From the NCBI RefSeq assembly GCF_963662255.1, contig NC_085046.1, positions 19,673,620 through 19,737,619 on the forward strand: a stretch of 64,000 nucleotides of DNA, in the 5' to 3' direction. The translations under genes were made by a program, and so were the position numbers. The stretch comes from Cinclus cinclus. Its lineage: Eukaryota; Chordata; Aves; Passeriformes; Cinclidae. Position 1 is the stretch's first letter. Every line of letters starts with the position of its first letter. Below are positions 34,501 to 49,500 of this stretch, in pieces. The notes beneath the pieces were generated by a model, which was given only the letters and a program-made list of their open reading frames with translations, was not told the DNA's origin and ran no database searches.

Positions 34501-37500
34501 ACCCGTGGGGTTTGTTTGTAAAAGTACAGTAATCCTCAATTTTCTCATCTTAGCAATGCATTATTTCCATTAAAAATTGAAATTAGGACATACCTTCCAC
34601 ATTCTGGTAAAGTCCTATCCAAAAGCCTCCTACTTTATTTCCAAGTGGCTGAATTTTATTAGTCAGAAAGTGAGATTCATCCATGTTTCCTACTGAAACC
34701 AAGGTACCTCCTGAAAAGCATTAATAAGCAAATAACTATAACCTATGTGAGAAACCACTGTAATGATCTCCTCTTTTTAGTCTGTACAAACAATAGTTTC
34801 TGACAGTATTAATGCTGCTCTGTTGATCTCTCCACTGCTTCTTGTAGAAGACAATGATCTGGAGGTACTTAGAGGCTGTGGCCTCCCACTGCTTCCTCCA
34901 GAGTGGCATCCTACAAGCCAGGAGCTGATGGGGAACTCGTGCACAGGGAAGCTGCAAATCTGAGAGGACAGAAGGCTGCACAAAGTCGGTCGTGTCTGCT
35001 TATTTTCATTGTGCCAGCCTTAGAACAGCTTAGTAGGTAAAAAAAATATTTCTAATATTTTCTAATATTATTTCTAATATTTCTTTTTTTTTTTAATCAG
35101 TATTTTACATTTTTAAACCAGTTTTGTATAAACATTGGTCCAAATCTTTTGAGTTGACAATGAAGGTTCTCACCTAAGCGAGCACACTCAAGGGAGGCCA
35201 GTGCCCAGGTTCTCCCCACTGATGCTTCAAGGTAGTAGCAGTGATCATGGTAAGGGATCCAAGCTTGGAGTTCATCTGCTTCAGGACAGTCTCCAGGCAG
35301 CTCAGCAGGGTCAGTAGGAGCCATCTCTAAAGAAGCCATATAGTATGAAATTGGTATTGCATTGTAAGTCATCTGTGATCCCATGATACGTGTGCAAATG
35401 GTGTGGGATTTCTCTCACCCAGCTTTATCTGTCTGGACATCTACTCCTGACTATTTCCACATTCCCCCAATCCAGACAACAGGGAGAGCCAAGCAGTCAA
35501 AAATGTGAAACATCTTATTTCTTAAATCACATTTCTCAATTGCACCCTGCTACATCTAACTAACTGCCCTGACAGTACTGTGAGGAAAGCAAACCCTGAG
35601 GGAGGATACAAAATCTCAAAATTTGCGTTACCACAGCACAGAAAGCTGTTGTAGGCTAATGAACCATTAATGCCACAGTGCCATGTTGTCTGGCTGCTTG
35701 GTGTCCTCGTGTTTTATAGGAAAAAAAAAATAAGTCATCAGTGGAGCATGCCTCTGCCAAGTCAGACTCTGTTTCTGATCCTGGGTGCACTTTTATGGAT
35801 CTTTAGTTCTTGCACTGCACAAATAGACGAAATGCATGCAGCCTTAAAATATAAAGGATGGAAAACAGCATGATTCTACAAAATCTCGGTGTAAACATGC
35901 CTCTACACATATCTGCAAAGAGTTAAAGTAATATTCACGTTGTCAAGGCTCTTACAGTTTTAGCTCTAGCAACAGTGAATGGAAGTGAAACTCTTGCCTG
36001 TATTTCAGCTCAGTGCCACTCATGTGTGAGCTTCCCCAGTTGAAGTTCATACAGTCAGTGCACAAACCCAGCATGTACTAAGATTACACACAGACTCATG
36101 TAATTTATGGTCATGTCTTGTAAAGAGCAAGATATACCTTGAAGACAGAGCTTCATGTTATGGAAACAGTTTTACCATAACAGAAGTGCAGCCATACAGA
36201 TTTGCACAAGAGCCTTTCCTGTGCCTAAATTCATACATCATCCAATAGCAATTCCAATCCAATCCACGTTCTTCTGGGAGGTAGGTGCTACCCTGAAGCT
36301 TAGTCCTCTGCAGGGGTAGCCCAAGCTAGAGCAAAGCCTCCAGGATTAGGCAGGCTCATGGAATTAGTAATGTGTCTTTAAAATTGTTACCAAGGCATCT
36401 TTACCATGCCTTTACTTACCAGCTGATGTCATGCAAACTGAAAAGTAGCTTTCATTGCAAGGTGCTGTTTTCCAAGTACCATCAAGATCGAGGTAAACAC
36501 AAGCATTGTTCCCCTTTGGTTCCCCTGCTGCCCATTTTGTGTACCTGGTTTTCCAATTGTTGGTCCATTTGTAATAGCCACCAGTCTAAAATAAAGGAAT
36601 TCTGGTAGTAGATTATTTATTTTTTTTAAATAAAAAGTTCTGCCACACAAATATAGTGTAAATATAATCATATGTCTATTTGATTTTTTTTCAGAAAAAA
36701 GCACCATTTTTTAAAATCCCATTCACTATTCTATGCAATGTCACTTGGCAATCTGAGTTACACAAGAGCTACATATGAACACTGTTCAACACTGCATTGC
36801 TTTTGGGATGGTTTTTCTGAAGTAAAAATTTCTACAACATGGCAACAAAGTCAGATGAGGCCATCTTAGGTCATTCAGTAAATCCTACATCAAGAGAAGC
36901 AATTACAGAGAATTTGTCCTTTCTGCTCTGCTTTATTTAGATTAAAATTGGGAACTACTTGTGCATAAAGATTACTTGACATTAAACATTAAACAGTCAG
37001 CTTAAATCTTAAAATATCTCCCTAATACTCACAGTAACTTTAGCTCTAAGTATCCCCCTGTATATCTCAGTGTTTGACTTTCAGGATGGCCAACAGTCAC
37101 CTCATGACAGCTGCATTTTCTGATTCTGTCTGCAGCTTGAATTCTTTTACTGCCTCTAAAACTTTCTACTTTCATCTTTTGCTTCTTGCATAACTTTTTC
37201 TGTGATTCTTCACTCCATTTGGTGGATGAAAATCCTTGACTAATTCTAACAGTACCCCTAGATTTTTGTGCATTTACACAGTGAGGCCATGCAGAATAAA
37301 TTGTTCCACTGCTCTAAACTGATCATCCAGAGGACTTGCAGAGCAGGAAACTTCCCTGAGCACCTGCCCCTCCCATCTATTCAGCACTTACCATATTGCT
37401 GTTAAGACCAATCCAAATGGGTTTTCCATATTTCAGCATCTGGATCCACAGGAATGAATGGACGTAGGCATCTGAAATGCTGGCAAGGTCCGCAGATTTG

Positions 37501-40500
37501 TCTTGACAGTTCTTTCTGGCCTCTTCCCATTGCATTTCAGATGGAATTATTGAATAGCCACTGTCACCATAATGAGTAAAGCCAGAGGCTGGGTTTGTTG
37601 TTGGTACTTCAGGCTGTGAGGGAACTATGGAGGAAAAACTGAATGGATGACTTTATAACATATTGCTCTTCTGTAGCATGCAAGCTATAAAAAATTGGTC
37701 CAAAAGTCGTAGTCAGTAAGTCAAAATCTTTTTATAAGCTCATGAACAAAACAAAACGAAACAACAACTAAAACCAAAATAAAAGCAAACAAACCAAATA
37801 AAAGCCCCCTAAACCCAAAAAAGTGCTGAAATAACTTCCAAGACATGGAAGAAATTTGTTAATGTAATAAGATGAGTGAAATCCTGGATGCCCTGAAGCA
37901 GAGCATACTTGGTATGGACTTGGCTGGTCCAGACTAAGACTCCTAAACTCTGCACTTCAGATTCTGTGATTTAAGTTATTTAACTACATCTGAATATCTG
38001 AATATACATTTGTTTCTGGTCACTGGGGAATAGAACTTAGGACAAGTTATTTAAGGCACTAACTGTTGTAATCTGAAGTCTCAGCCTGAGACCTGGTGTT
38101 AATTGATCACCACTCGCTGTTAACTCCAAGTTGTTGGCCTGTCTGTAAGGGCTGTCACGTTTGAGTCAGGCAGTATATATTTCCACCCTTGTGATTGTAA
38201 ATGTATTCAGAAGAGCTGGAACTGGGATGAATAAAATTTAAAAAGTGTCCATTAAACTATGTATTTGCTGCCCAGGGAGGGGGTCTTCTTGTTAGCTGTG
38301 CTGAGAGTGAACAGGCTGCAGGAACTGACTGAAGTGAGGGATTAGGGAATAATTTTTACTTTAATAAAGCTGAAGCAAAAATATTTTGTTATCTGTGCTT
38401 TGCCTTCTCTACTTTCATTATATGCTTGGGCAGCTGAGATTTGTATAATTAAAATTCTGCATTAGAAGAGTCAACATTCATTATTGATTTTGGTGTAAAA
38501 AAAAACCCCACAATATTCTTCTACAATAAAGACACATCCAAGAAGCTGTACATTTTGATTAACATCATATGGCATTCAGTAGAAATAGAGAAGAATGAAT
38601 GCTCTGCTCAGATTTGTCCAAGAGAATGGGAAGATCATTGTGAGAACATGATTTATACAGCGTTTAGACAGGATGCCTAAATCTCTCATACTTCACTGAG
38701 GAAAAAAAAAATTCTTTTGTTATTCTCTAGTATTATTCATGATTAGGTACAAAAGCCCAATTAAGATAGTGGTTACTCTTCACCAATTTCTGTGAAACAA
38801 ATTGTACTTTGAACATAGCACTGGCTTAACACTGATGGAACTCTGAAAGCCTGAGATTCAGAATGAGACTCAAAGCTGGAAGAAATCACATCAGGTTATA
38901 TATTCATCTTATCTGACCAAGGTATTCTTTCTCTTTAGGAGACCGGGTTGAACAGAACTCACGTGAATTCATCTGGCACACATAGCCTCTTTCATTGTCA
39001 CAGCTATCATCTCTCCATTTCCCATCTGACCTCATGATGAAGACACAATCTGTCTGAAGGGGAGGGGAAGAGGCACAGCCATTACGAAAGGCAATGAGGA
39101 GGGGGTGGGCTGAAGCTCTTGTACTGCTAGTGCAGGGCTGATGGCAGAGAGGAGAGGAGCTCATTGAATGCCCATGTAATTTGTTCAAATTTCCTCGGTT
39201 TCTGCCAAGAAGCTTCACCTGGTATTTATTAGCAACCCTTTAAATTTGAACCAGGTTTCCACTGGTGCCAGTTAAGGTCTGAAAGAAGTCAGTTAAAACT
39301 CATTTTACCAGTTTTAATAAAAACCTTATAATGACTGCATAAATGACTAAGGTACCTATAATAAATCTTCTCAGTTCTGATTTACAGTTATGTAGATCTG
39401 CTTCAAAACATTTTTATCAAAGGAAAACAGTACAAGAAATACTATTAAGAGCTCTAGTCTACACTAGTCTAACCGAAGCAGAGTCTCTTGCAGAAAACAG
39501 ATGCTCTTTGCTGCTTTTTTATAATCATTATCAAGTTACCATTATCAGATGCAACAAAACATTTTCTCTTTACTTATGTTTAATTGCTCCAGCATTTCCT
39601 TCATGACTCCCCTGATTTCAAAATTGGCCATGTCAGTCTTTTGGCATGTCATCCAAGTTTCTCCTTTACGCTGATTTAAGTAAGTTTTAGTCATCAGGAA
39701 ATTGATTGATAGTAAATGTTAAAAATCTTGGGTGACTAACTGCCAAACATTTCCTCAGAAATTACCACCTTTGGAAAAGAGGCTGAGTTTCAGCAGAGAA
39801 AGTAATTTCACTGAAGTTATTAATTTGTACCATCAGAAATGAGTAAAGCAGTGTGGGAACACATTAGCCAGGAGTGGGACATGTACACAGCCAAATTATT
39901 GTTGCATCAAAAATCTTAATTTTGTTGTGTTTTTTGTTTTGGTTTGGTTTGGTTTTTTTTGTTACCTTCTCTGTGTTTCCTGTTGCAGCTTTATTATTTG
40001 TGTTAATGCAGTTTGGACAGGAGCTGGTATAAGTTACTGAAAGCTTCTTTTACAGACCTGGGGGCTTTTTTTGCAATAGTTCAGATGGAAGGCTTGAAAT
40101 TCCTCTTCTACAGAACCTATGCCAAACATTTGGGTTTATTTGCAATCATTATCAGATTATTTGCTAAACCCCATTGTGCTTACAAAAGGACTTGTTTCAG
40201 CATCCTATTATTGCTGCTGTAACTTTTCTTTTAGGAAAATCAACTAGCTGCCCAAGCTATACAGGTCACTTAAATTTCCTGTACCTCCAGAGCATCATCT
40301 GTCAATGTTTCATACTCATAAAAGTCAAAGTAGCTCTGCTGATTTTCTGGTGCACCATTAACCCAGTTGGTGTAGGAAACAGAGCTTCCATCCGTCCAAA
40401 GAAATGTGGATTCTCTGTTGATATCATTCATCCCAATCCAAACATCAGTTGTGGTATCCTTCAAATGATAGAAAAGGAAAGCTGGGGAGAAGCAAAGATT

Positions 40501-43500
40501 TGTCATTAAGGAAAGCTCATCATGACTTGTCTAAAAGAGGGAAAATATGCAAAAGCCCAGAGGGGGGACATAATAAAATGATAACCATTTCCACTACACT
40601 GTGCATCTGCCGTTAATTAAATGTTTAGATAAGCATCCCTTACTCACTGTGTATGCACACATAGGGTTTCAGAAAATCCTATTGCCAGTGAGAGAGACAG
40701 GAAATACAGATTTCTGTAAGTATGAGAGATCTGTGCAACCACCCTCAGAACACACTGGAAGTTTCATGAAAACAAAGCAGCTGAAAGAACTAGAAGGAAA
40801 CTTTATTTCTTATATGTAATAATTTTAGCTATTGCCTTGCAGTTTGAAGTTAAACTAAACCATGGACTAATAAGCAATTTTCATCAGGTAATCCCATATT
40901 CTATATTGGAGAGTATAGCAGTTTCTTTAGTGAAAGATTGAGATTTTTTCTTTCAACAGAGCCCATATACATACCTTGCACTTGCTCATTTGGTATAGTA
41001 GCCAGGTTTCCTCCCAGATTGAAGCAAACATCTCGTGCAGCATGCCACATGAGATTTCTTGTTGTATTGGAAGCAAATACTTTGAAACACTGGAAACAAA
41101 TCAAGCACTTTTCTCAAACTAGCAAAGACTGGACCTATTGTATGTGAATATTATCAATTAGCTCTAAGATGTACTTTTCTGCAGGAAAAAAAACATCAGG
41201 GCCAGAATGAGTAGCAGAGCTCAAGAGTAGAAAGTCAGAATGTCTACCCAGGCATACACTTATCTCCTCTCATTGCACAAGGTGTAATCTGGGAGTCTAG
41301 TATCAAATGAACTAATTTTAATGAGGTCAAGTACATAATCACTTTTCACATTTTCATCTGCCATCTTCCTGCAGTAATAGAGGCATCATTTGAAACCAAG
41401 AAAATGTGGCTTTGGGTGACACAGCTGCAGGGAATAATCTCTACTGCGGTTTGTTCTCCTTCTGATGACTGTGTTTACAACTCTTCATCTTGCCAAAGGG
41501 TATGAAATATCCTTGGCACATTGACTTAATATTCTGAGGATGCAATAGCAGTGCAGTGTACATAAAGTAGACAAAACAGCCTCTGGTAGATGGAGCTTCA
41601 ACTAAAAAACTCTTCTCTTTCAGCAATGAGGACTTCCAGACTGTCTGAATGCAAAGCTGTACTCAAAATAATTGTAGTTTGGCATCATCTTTCTGAATGT
41701 AAAGCTTTGTGAACCCCTACAGGCTGAAGGGATTGCTCAAATAAATTCTCTCTAAACCTTTCCAGATTTTATACAAGATTGACCATTACAGACTTGCATT
41801 TCTAAACAAAATAATGTACATGAAGAGAGGAGGAGAGGTTTTCTTAAACAGTAACAGTGTATTTTAAGCCTGCACAAACCATGGTCTCTGAAATATATTC
41901 AGCATACATCTATTTTTACTGTATTTTTCTGCAAAGTTAAATGTCTACTGTCACCTCAAAAAAAGCCCAGCCATCAACTCTACAGATTTTGTAAGTAATT
42001 ACTCTCCAGATTTACTTTATATTCATTAAAAAATTAGGGGTTGTTTCAGGATTTTCTTTTCAGTTCTACTGCTTTACACAATTTTTGGAAGATACTTGTT
42101 GACATACCTTGTTGTTAAAAAATATCCAACTTTCTGGACATTCTCCAGGAGGCAATGGAGAAGGTAAGGTTGAATTACTAGAACTGTTATGTTTTTCACA
42201 TACAAATTTATTGGCAGAACCACAGTTAATGTCATTCCACAAGCCTGAAAATAAATCAATATGTTATAGTATTTAATATTTAGCAATAATAATTTATTAC
42301 CTTTTTCTCTTAAAATAAACACAATTTTCTCTATTTTGTATTTCAGGCTACAGCTTGATCTAAAGGCAAAGTAACCACGGCACCTTCAAATAAGCTCTAA
42401 TAGTAACAGCACTGTAGCCCCTTGTAGTTAATTTGAGCTCCCTGGCCCATCTGCTCCTCATTCAGGGCTTTCTCCACAGTGCCTATACTTGTTTATGGGT
42501 TTTTTCTGGGCTCTGGCATCATCACATTTCAGGCAGCAGGGGAAATACACCAGTAAGCAAATTTGAAAAGAAAATGGATCAGAAATGGATGAGATAGGAA
42601 ATATCAGATCAATCTAGTGGCTCAATGCAGTGTTCAAACTTACTGCATGAATTCTTCGTAAAACATAAATTGAGAGATCAATATATGTATACTAAATTCC
42701 CATTACCTCAGCTAAGTTACAGAAAGAGATCCAAGAGTAAACAGATCTCTATGATTAGCAAGAAATTTGCATTTCAGTGTACTTGTAAACATATCTTAGG
42801 ATGTTAGATGTATTTTTTCTTACCTCGTTGACTTGTACCTTCACGTTCCATTTCCTGTACCTGCTATAAATGTTTTCTTAAGTTCGTGGTGGAAAAGATA
42901 AACTATTCAAATTTTTACTAAAATAAGTACTGAAAATCCCTGTAAAAAGGGGCATTATCAATCTTGCAAACCCAGAATGAAACATCTGCTTTAAATTAGT
43001 CATGGTACTGAAACCTCCCCATTCTAAGGACATAGACTCTTCCATGGCTGGTGGTCCTATGACTGGGAAGAGTGACTGCATTTTGTTGGTTTGTTACTGG
43101 AAAGAAATTGCAGAAAACAGCTACTAAAGATTATGTGGTGCTTGACAGCATCAGTTATAATCCAAGCAGAGACAAATAAAATCTAATAGTTTTGTATTGT
43201 CACTTACCATGCTCTGACAGCATTACCACACAATTTTCCTCATTATTTGCAAAGTTGGGCTCATTAGGAGCCCAGGCCACATAGGTTACTGGAGTTCCAT
43301 CCACCCAGCTTAAAGAAAAGATACACAAGTAGCTATTAATTAATACTTTTGGTTGTGACATGATAGTCTTAATGAACATCTCATGACTCAGAATGTCTAC
43401 CAGAATTCATGGAAACTTACTTCAGTGGGAGGGGCTGTTAGAGATTTCCCTTTCTTTACTTGATTATTATAATTTGAAGAAATTTCTGTAAAATCTTTCT

Positions 43501-46500
43501 GGTTGCAAAATAGAAAAAGAATACACCAAGCATATTGATATTTTCTATAAATGTCCAGGATTGTTTAAACATTTAAGATGAAAAATCAAAATCAGTTATT
43601 CATAACACATAATACAAAGAAGGATATTAAAATTTTATCTTATTATAATAACTATTATATTCCTAGTTAATATAATTCTTCTCACTCTGAGCATTGCTGG
43701 TATTTTGATAGGTGAAAACAAGAATGAAAGTATTTTTCTGTAGATTTTACCCTGCTATTTGGGGGCGTGGGGGGGACGGAGTAGGGGGATGATGTTATAT
43801 TTTTCTCTAAACTAAAGGACATTCTGTTAACTTTAAAACTGTCCTTTCTAAAGTACCAAAGTTGAAATTTTTCCACAATGTTTACCCACTTTTTACTTTA
43901 ATATATTGCTATTGAAGGAAAAAGAAGTTGTCACCACATTTTAATCAGTATTAGATCAGTAAGCCTGAAGTGGGAAAAAAATTCAGCTGTCTCATTTACG
44001 TCTTGCTGCTCCTGATACAATTCATTTAAATAAAGGAGATTCTCACTGGATCCATGGAATGCTCTATGTCCCTAGTTTGACTCTTCTAAACAGGAGGTGA
44101 AAGTCATCTACCAACTCAGTCACTATCAACTTCTCTCTCCCACTCCTCTTCTGCCCCTCTCAAAGTAAGTGATTTACATACATTCAAGAGTGGCACTAAT
44201 AAAAACATTAAATTCAAATCTCCTCTAATCTTTTCCAGGTCAACCTCAGAAGCACATGTTTTCACCTCCCAGGCATGTCCTAACTAGCAAGTAGGAAGGT
44301 AAGCATCTTTTCCAAAAGGTATCATGCTCTTAAAACTTAGTTTTAAGTTGATTTGTGTATTGGTGTTTTCAGAATACTTGTTACTGTTTCTGTACTGTTT
44401 CCCGCTGACTTTTTCTCCTGGAATAGGAGTTTGCAGACTGCCTTTTATACTAATTGCCTGTGTCTTTCTAACTCTGAAGAGCCCCTCTGATATATAGATT
44501 AAAAGCACAGGAAAGCCAAAGCCTGTGATATAGGGCATGTTTTAAGTGTATGTGTGTATGTTTATAGGTATAAAATTCAGCATAGTGAAGTATCATTCCA
44601 ATTTATGGGGCAATTCTCTGGAAAAAAATTGAAAAAGTGTGTATGGAGAGTAGAGCTGCTAAGCTTTTCTTTTGCTATGTGCTTACTCAAGGATAAAAAG
44701 GTTCTTGTATTATTTTTTGGGGGGGAAAATTATTTGGACTATCTAGGACTATTCAATTTTGTTTTGTACATAGTGAAACAGCCTTCAGACCTTCAAGAGA
44801 AAATATTCAGTACTTCCAGATACATAAAATATTCTATATTTTATATAGAATAAATATACATATTAGAAGCTGCACTGATTATCTTAACTTACCTGAACTT
44901 TTTATCAAGGCTTACTCTTAGACCAATGAAGTAACCTACTGGCTCTCTCCAGTAGCCCTCCTAAACCAGAAAGACACTATTTCAATTTAAAAAATAAATC
45001 TTTGAAGCAGAACAAGCAGAAATTGATACACCATTCATCAGGTCCACAGAGCAGCCACTGAAGCACACAGCAATAAAGCACCAGCTTGCAGTTAACCACA
45101 GCAACGTGTTTGTATACCCAGGCACAGAAGTCAGGATTTTATCTGGGACATCAGAGCCAAGACCTGCAGAACTGAAGGTCCTTAAGGAGCAGATTTTGAT
45201 TAAGAAACTGGTACTCAATTTTTATTCTCCCTCAAAGACCAGCTACTTCCCAAGACGTTGGTGGCTTCCCACATCACTTTTCCTGTCAACTGCACCAGTG
45301 CAGCTGGCAAGGAGCAGGAGAGACCAAATCCCACGGGATCAAAGGGTACATTTCTGGATTAGGAAAAATGCTGACGGCTTGCTTTGAGACAACTCAAGTT
45401 TTACAAGCAGATTGTCAAAAGTGTTTCTACTTTATGCTGTCTGTTTATAATGATTCTTACATTTTCTTTTAGTGCTCTTGTTAGGAACCTTCTCTCACTG
45501 TTACTATTAACAACAGCTAGGTCTGCGGAATTCTTCCTGCAAAACTCCTGGGCTCTTTCCATGGACACCTGTTCTTTGCTGATGTAGTAGAGCTTATCTT
45601 CATATATGACCCATCCATCTGCAGTGGTTTTATATTCTGGAAGATAAATAAGGTACCCTTAAACTCTGTATGTGTAGAACACAAAACCTTTGTTTAGAAT
45701 AACAATTTTAGGAAAAAATATGAATTATAAAAATAAATATATACAAATACCTACCATATGTGTCAATGGGTTCAGGTTTTAATGACCCTCCTGCAAAAGA
45801 AGAAAATAGAAGGCATGTTGCATCTCTGTAGAGTGTGCTATGATGTAGTTTGTAGGCTGACTGCAAGAAGAGTGAGGAACAGAGCAAGATACTCAACCCC
45901 TTTGCCACTGACCAGCAAGCAGGCTTAGCCCCACAGTTCATCTTCACTTTGCTCAATATGCAAGGTCATCTACTTTAACTTTGTGTCATAAACTATGCTT
46001 CACATCAGCAAAGCCATAGCTTTGGCTGAATCAAATTCCTGCTCAGAGCAAGGCAAGGGAAAATTGCTCTTCCAGCCTGTAAGTCACAGTAGATTTATCT
46101 GAAACACTTTAAACTTTGGCATACAGCTCCTTTACTGATCCATCAGTAGATATTCCATAATTCACCTTGGAGTATTTTCAACAAGAGGGTGAAAATTTGC
46201 ACTAGATTTATTTTAGCTCTGTCAAAAGAACTCTCTGAGTAATATTCATAAGCAAAAGGAAATATGACTTTATGCACATGTATATATATATATATGTGTA
46301 TTTATGTACAGAATATAGATATATACACACACATATACTGACTGTGAATTATTTCTGGTTGGGATAGGAAAAAAAATAGCACTGCTGTGAACCATTTCTT
46401 TTCCAAAAGCAGTAGAATCCTGAATTATTCTACAGGAGATCATGAAGTACCAACAAATCTGACAAATATGTCATACTTGATTTTTAGCTTGACCTGTGTT

Positions 46501-49500
46501 AGTATAAAAGCCAGTATTGTAAGGAATACAATACAAGCCCTTAAAACTCCTTACCTCCAACATTACAAAAATAAAAGCAAAATCTTCTTCTTATTAAAAA
46601 AATCTGCAATCTTGCAAATATATGGATTATTTATACACCCTAATTAATGTAAAAACTCCCATCAATTCATTGTTATCCATAACTGAAAAATCTCTGCCCA
46701 TAATAGGTTACTTAATGCCCCTGACCTCCATTTGGAAAAGGTAGTTCTTCAAAATTCTGTCTCTTTCTCCAATAGCTTAACTTAGAAAGCAACTACTTAT
46801 TAAAGCTTTTCAATCTTCTTGCCAAAAGAAAAGAAATCTACCTTGTTTTATTTGGCAAACCCAGTTTTGCTGTACTTGACACACCAAAAGAGACCATTGT
46901 TCAGAATATCTCGCACGATGGAATGAGCCACAAAACTTGTGTCGTCCTGAATTCCTTGAACTATCATCCCAGTTTGTGTACCTAACCTATAGAAGAAATA
47001 GTGACCTTGTTATTCTTTTCATCTGTTTCGGTGGCTGTACTTTCCACTGGAAAACAGAAACTCATTGCTTTTGTCTCAAAGAATCTGGTTTTAGCTAAGA
47101 AGAGCTGAAAATACAGGGAAAGCTATAGGTATAAGGATTTTAGAGTGGGCCAATAATGACAGTGTTCAGACATGGCTGTCTTGCCAGGGAAATCTTTTCC
47201 TCTTGTTTGTGCCCTGAGCTATAGACACAGACAGAAGAGAAACAGACAAAGGAATTGTTTCTAATGAACTTTGCCTAGCTGTGAACTTTACTCACATGTC
47301 ACTCATGTTAATCATGTGCAGACAGGGTACTTTCCACTCCACATCTGGCCCAAAATTACATTGTCCAACATCTGTCTGGTGGCAGTGACCATGTTGTGCA
47401 TCAAGTCAGCATTACTCTTACACCCTGAGGTGAATGAGGATGGGAGTGTGACTTGGGAGGGAAGTCACATCCTAGAAATCTAGAGGAGTTACCTCTGAAG
47501 AAACTGACACTCAAATAGGGAGACCCATGTTATAGAACCTACTTCTTATTATTATTGTCAAGAATTCTTGATAACATACCTTTCTGAAACTTTTATGGAA
47601 AGTAATGTGAACTGGATAAGATAAAAGGTCCTTGCTTGTGTTAAAAAAAAAACAAACCAAAGAATAGGGAGTAGTAGTAAATGGAGGGTAATAAAGAATA
47701 GAATCCTGCAGGAATGTTTTGTACAGATGTAGATACTTGCATAGACTCAAGAGATGACTTGATAAAGTCCCAGAAATAAATAAGTTATAATTACAGATAT
47801 GAGCTCCAGTTCTAAAAGACCCTGAGCCATCACTTTCTGGGGGATTCAGGAGTATACTGGGAAACATGCTTGCTGTTTTATTAGCTCTTTAGATGTTTAT
47901 ACCAGAGACAGGACACATGGTACAGTATAATGAATTTTTATGTTTTGACCTTAGGTGTAAACATTATCTTCTTGGAAGAGAAAATAAATCGCAGTGTTAC
48001 ACAGAAACCTACAGATTCTGATGAGATACAGATAATTTCCGTGTATTCAAATCTTTAGCTGTAATATTAGTCAGGACAATACAGATTAGCAGTTACATGA
48101 CTGTTTGTAGGACTGGTGTTCTCTTTAATGAAGATAACAGCAAAAAGGCAAGAAGTATATGTACAAATACCAAAGACTCTTAAGTAAACAAATATGATGA
48201 AAAATTAAAATACTCACTGGAGAGCCATCACTCCAGGCAAATCCTTCATCTGGATTCAAGGAAAATATACCAAGCCAAACTGCTTCCAACCTACAGCGAG
48301 TGGCTCTAAAAGAAATTACAGAACAGAGCAGCATGTAAACATCAGCACAAAAAAAAAAAAGAAAAAAAAAATCCAGAAAGACATTATTGAACATTCTAGA
48401 GCACCTTGTAAAAGCAGTGAAGTTGCAAATTTCCCTATTACCTGTGGTGAAGTGCATGCACATTTTTCATAGAAATGTGTAATATTTCTGTTGTTCAGTG
48501 TCAATAGCTTAGTTATCAGACTTATTAATAGCATTGATCATGTATTTCCCAAATATGTTATTTAGTTAGGGAAAACCTTCACAGATTCAAAAGTGGTTTC
48601 AGCACTGACCACTGCAAGGCAGATATATATTTACTTCAACAGTAGATAGATTGATCATATTTTCTACCCTTGTAGCAATACCACTAATTTTACGTGTTTC
48701 TAAACTGTACCTAGTTATCACGATAATGGTGGAGGTTTTAAGACTTTTCTAGACACAAATCACTCTTTTTTTTCCCATGAAAAGGTTAAAAAAGTACTGA
48801 ATAGATAAATTTCAATATAATATAGGTCTTTTGGCTTTTGAGGAATCCATACATTTCAGAAGTCATCTAGGATAATTCATAATAATTCATAGGAAAAGTC
48901 TTTAAATCTGGTAAGATAAACACACATCAAATACCAACCTTATTGCTTGGGTTAGTAATGGTGTCTCCTCCTTTGTGCTAATGGTGACAAGATCCCCTCC
49001 TATTTGTCTGCAAAAATCTCGAGCTTCAAACCATGATTTCTTTCGAATTTTTGATCTGCAAAAACACTATGGAGAAATTTAAAACTTATTATATACATGT
49101 TAAAATAATAAAAGTATTATAGTCTTGATTAAACATAAATGAGCTTTCATATGAGCCAAGTAAAAGTCCATAAGAGAAATAGCACATCCCATAAATAGCA
49201 CTTCCCATTCTGTTTCTAGAATTTTTACTAGAGTTGCCTTCCTACTTAGCATAGTGGTAAAAAAAGAAACAAAACAAAAAGAAAAAAAAAAAAACCTGAC
49301 AGAAGGAAAAAGGGAATGCAACTTCCCAACTCCCTTTAATGTGTTTTAACTGGAGGAGGGCCCAAGCCCACTTCAGTGTGAAGAGAGAGAAGAGTATCTG
49401 TGGTGGAGAGGTAAAATGGTCTGGGAGGAGTCTGAAGATTCAGGCAGAAGAACAACCTCATGGTAATTCACAATTCTCACTTTACATTTGCAGTATTATG

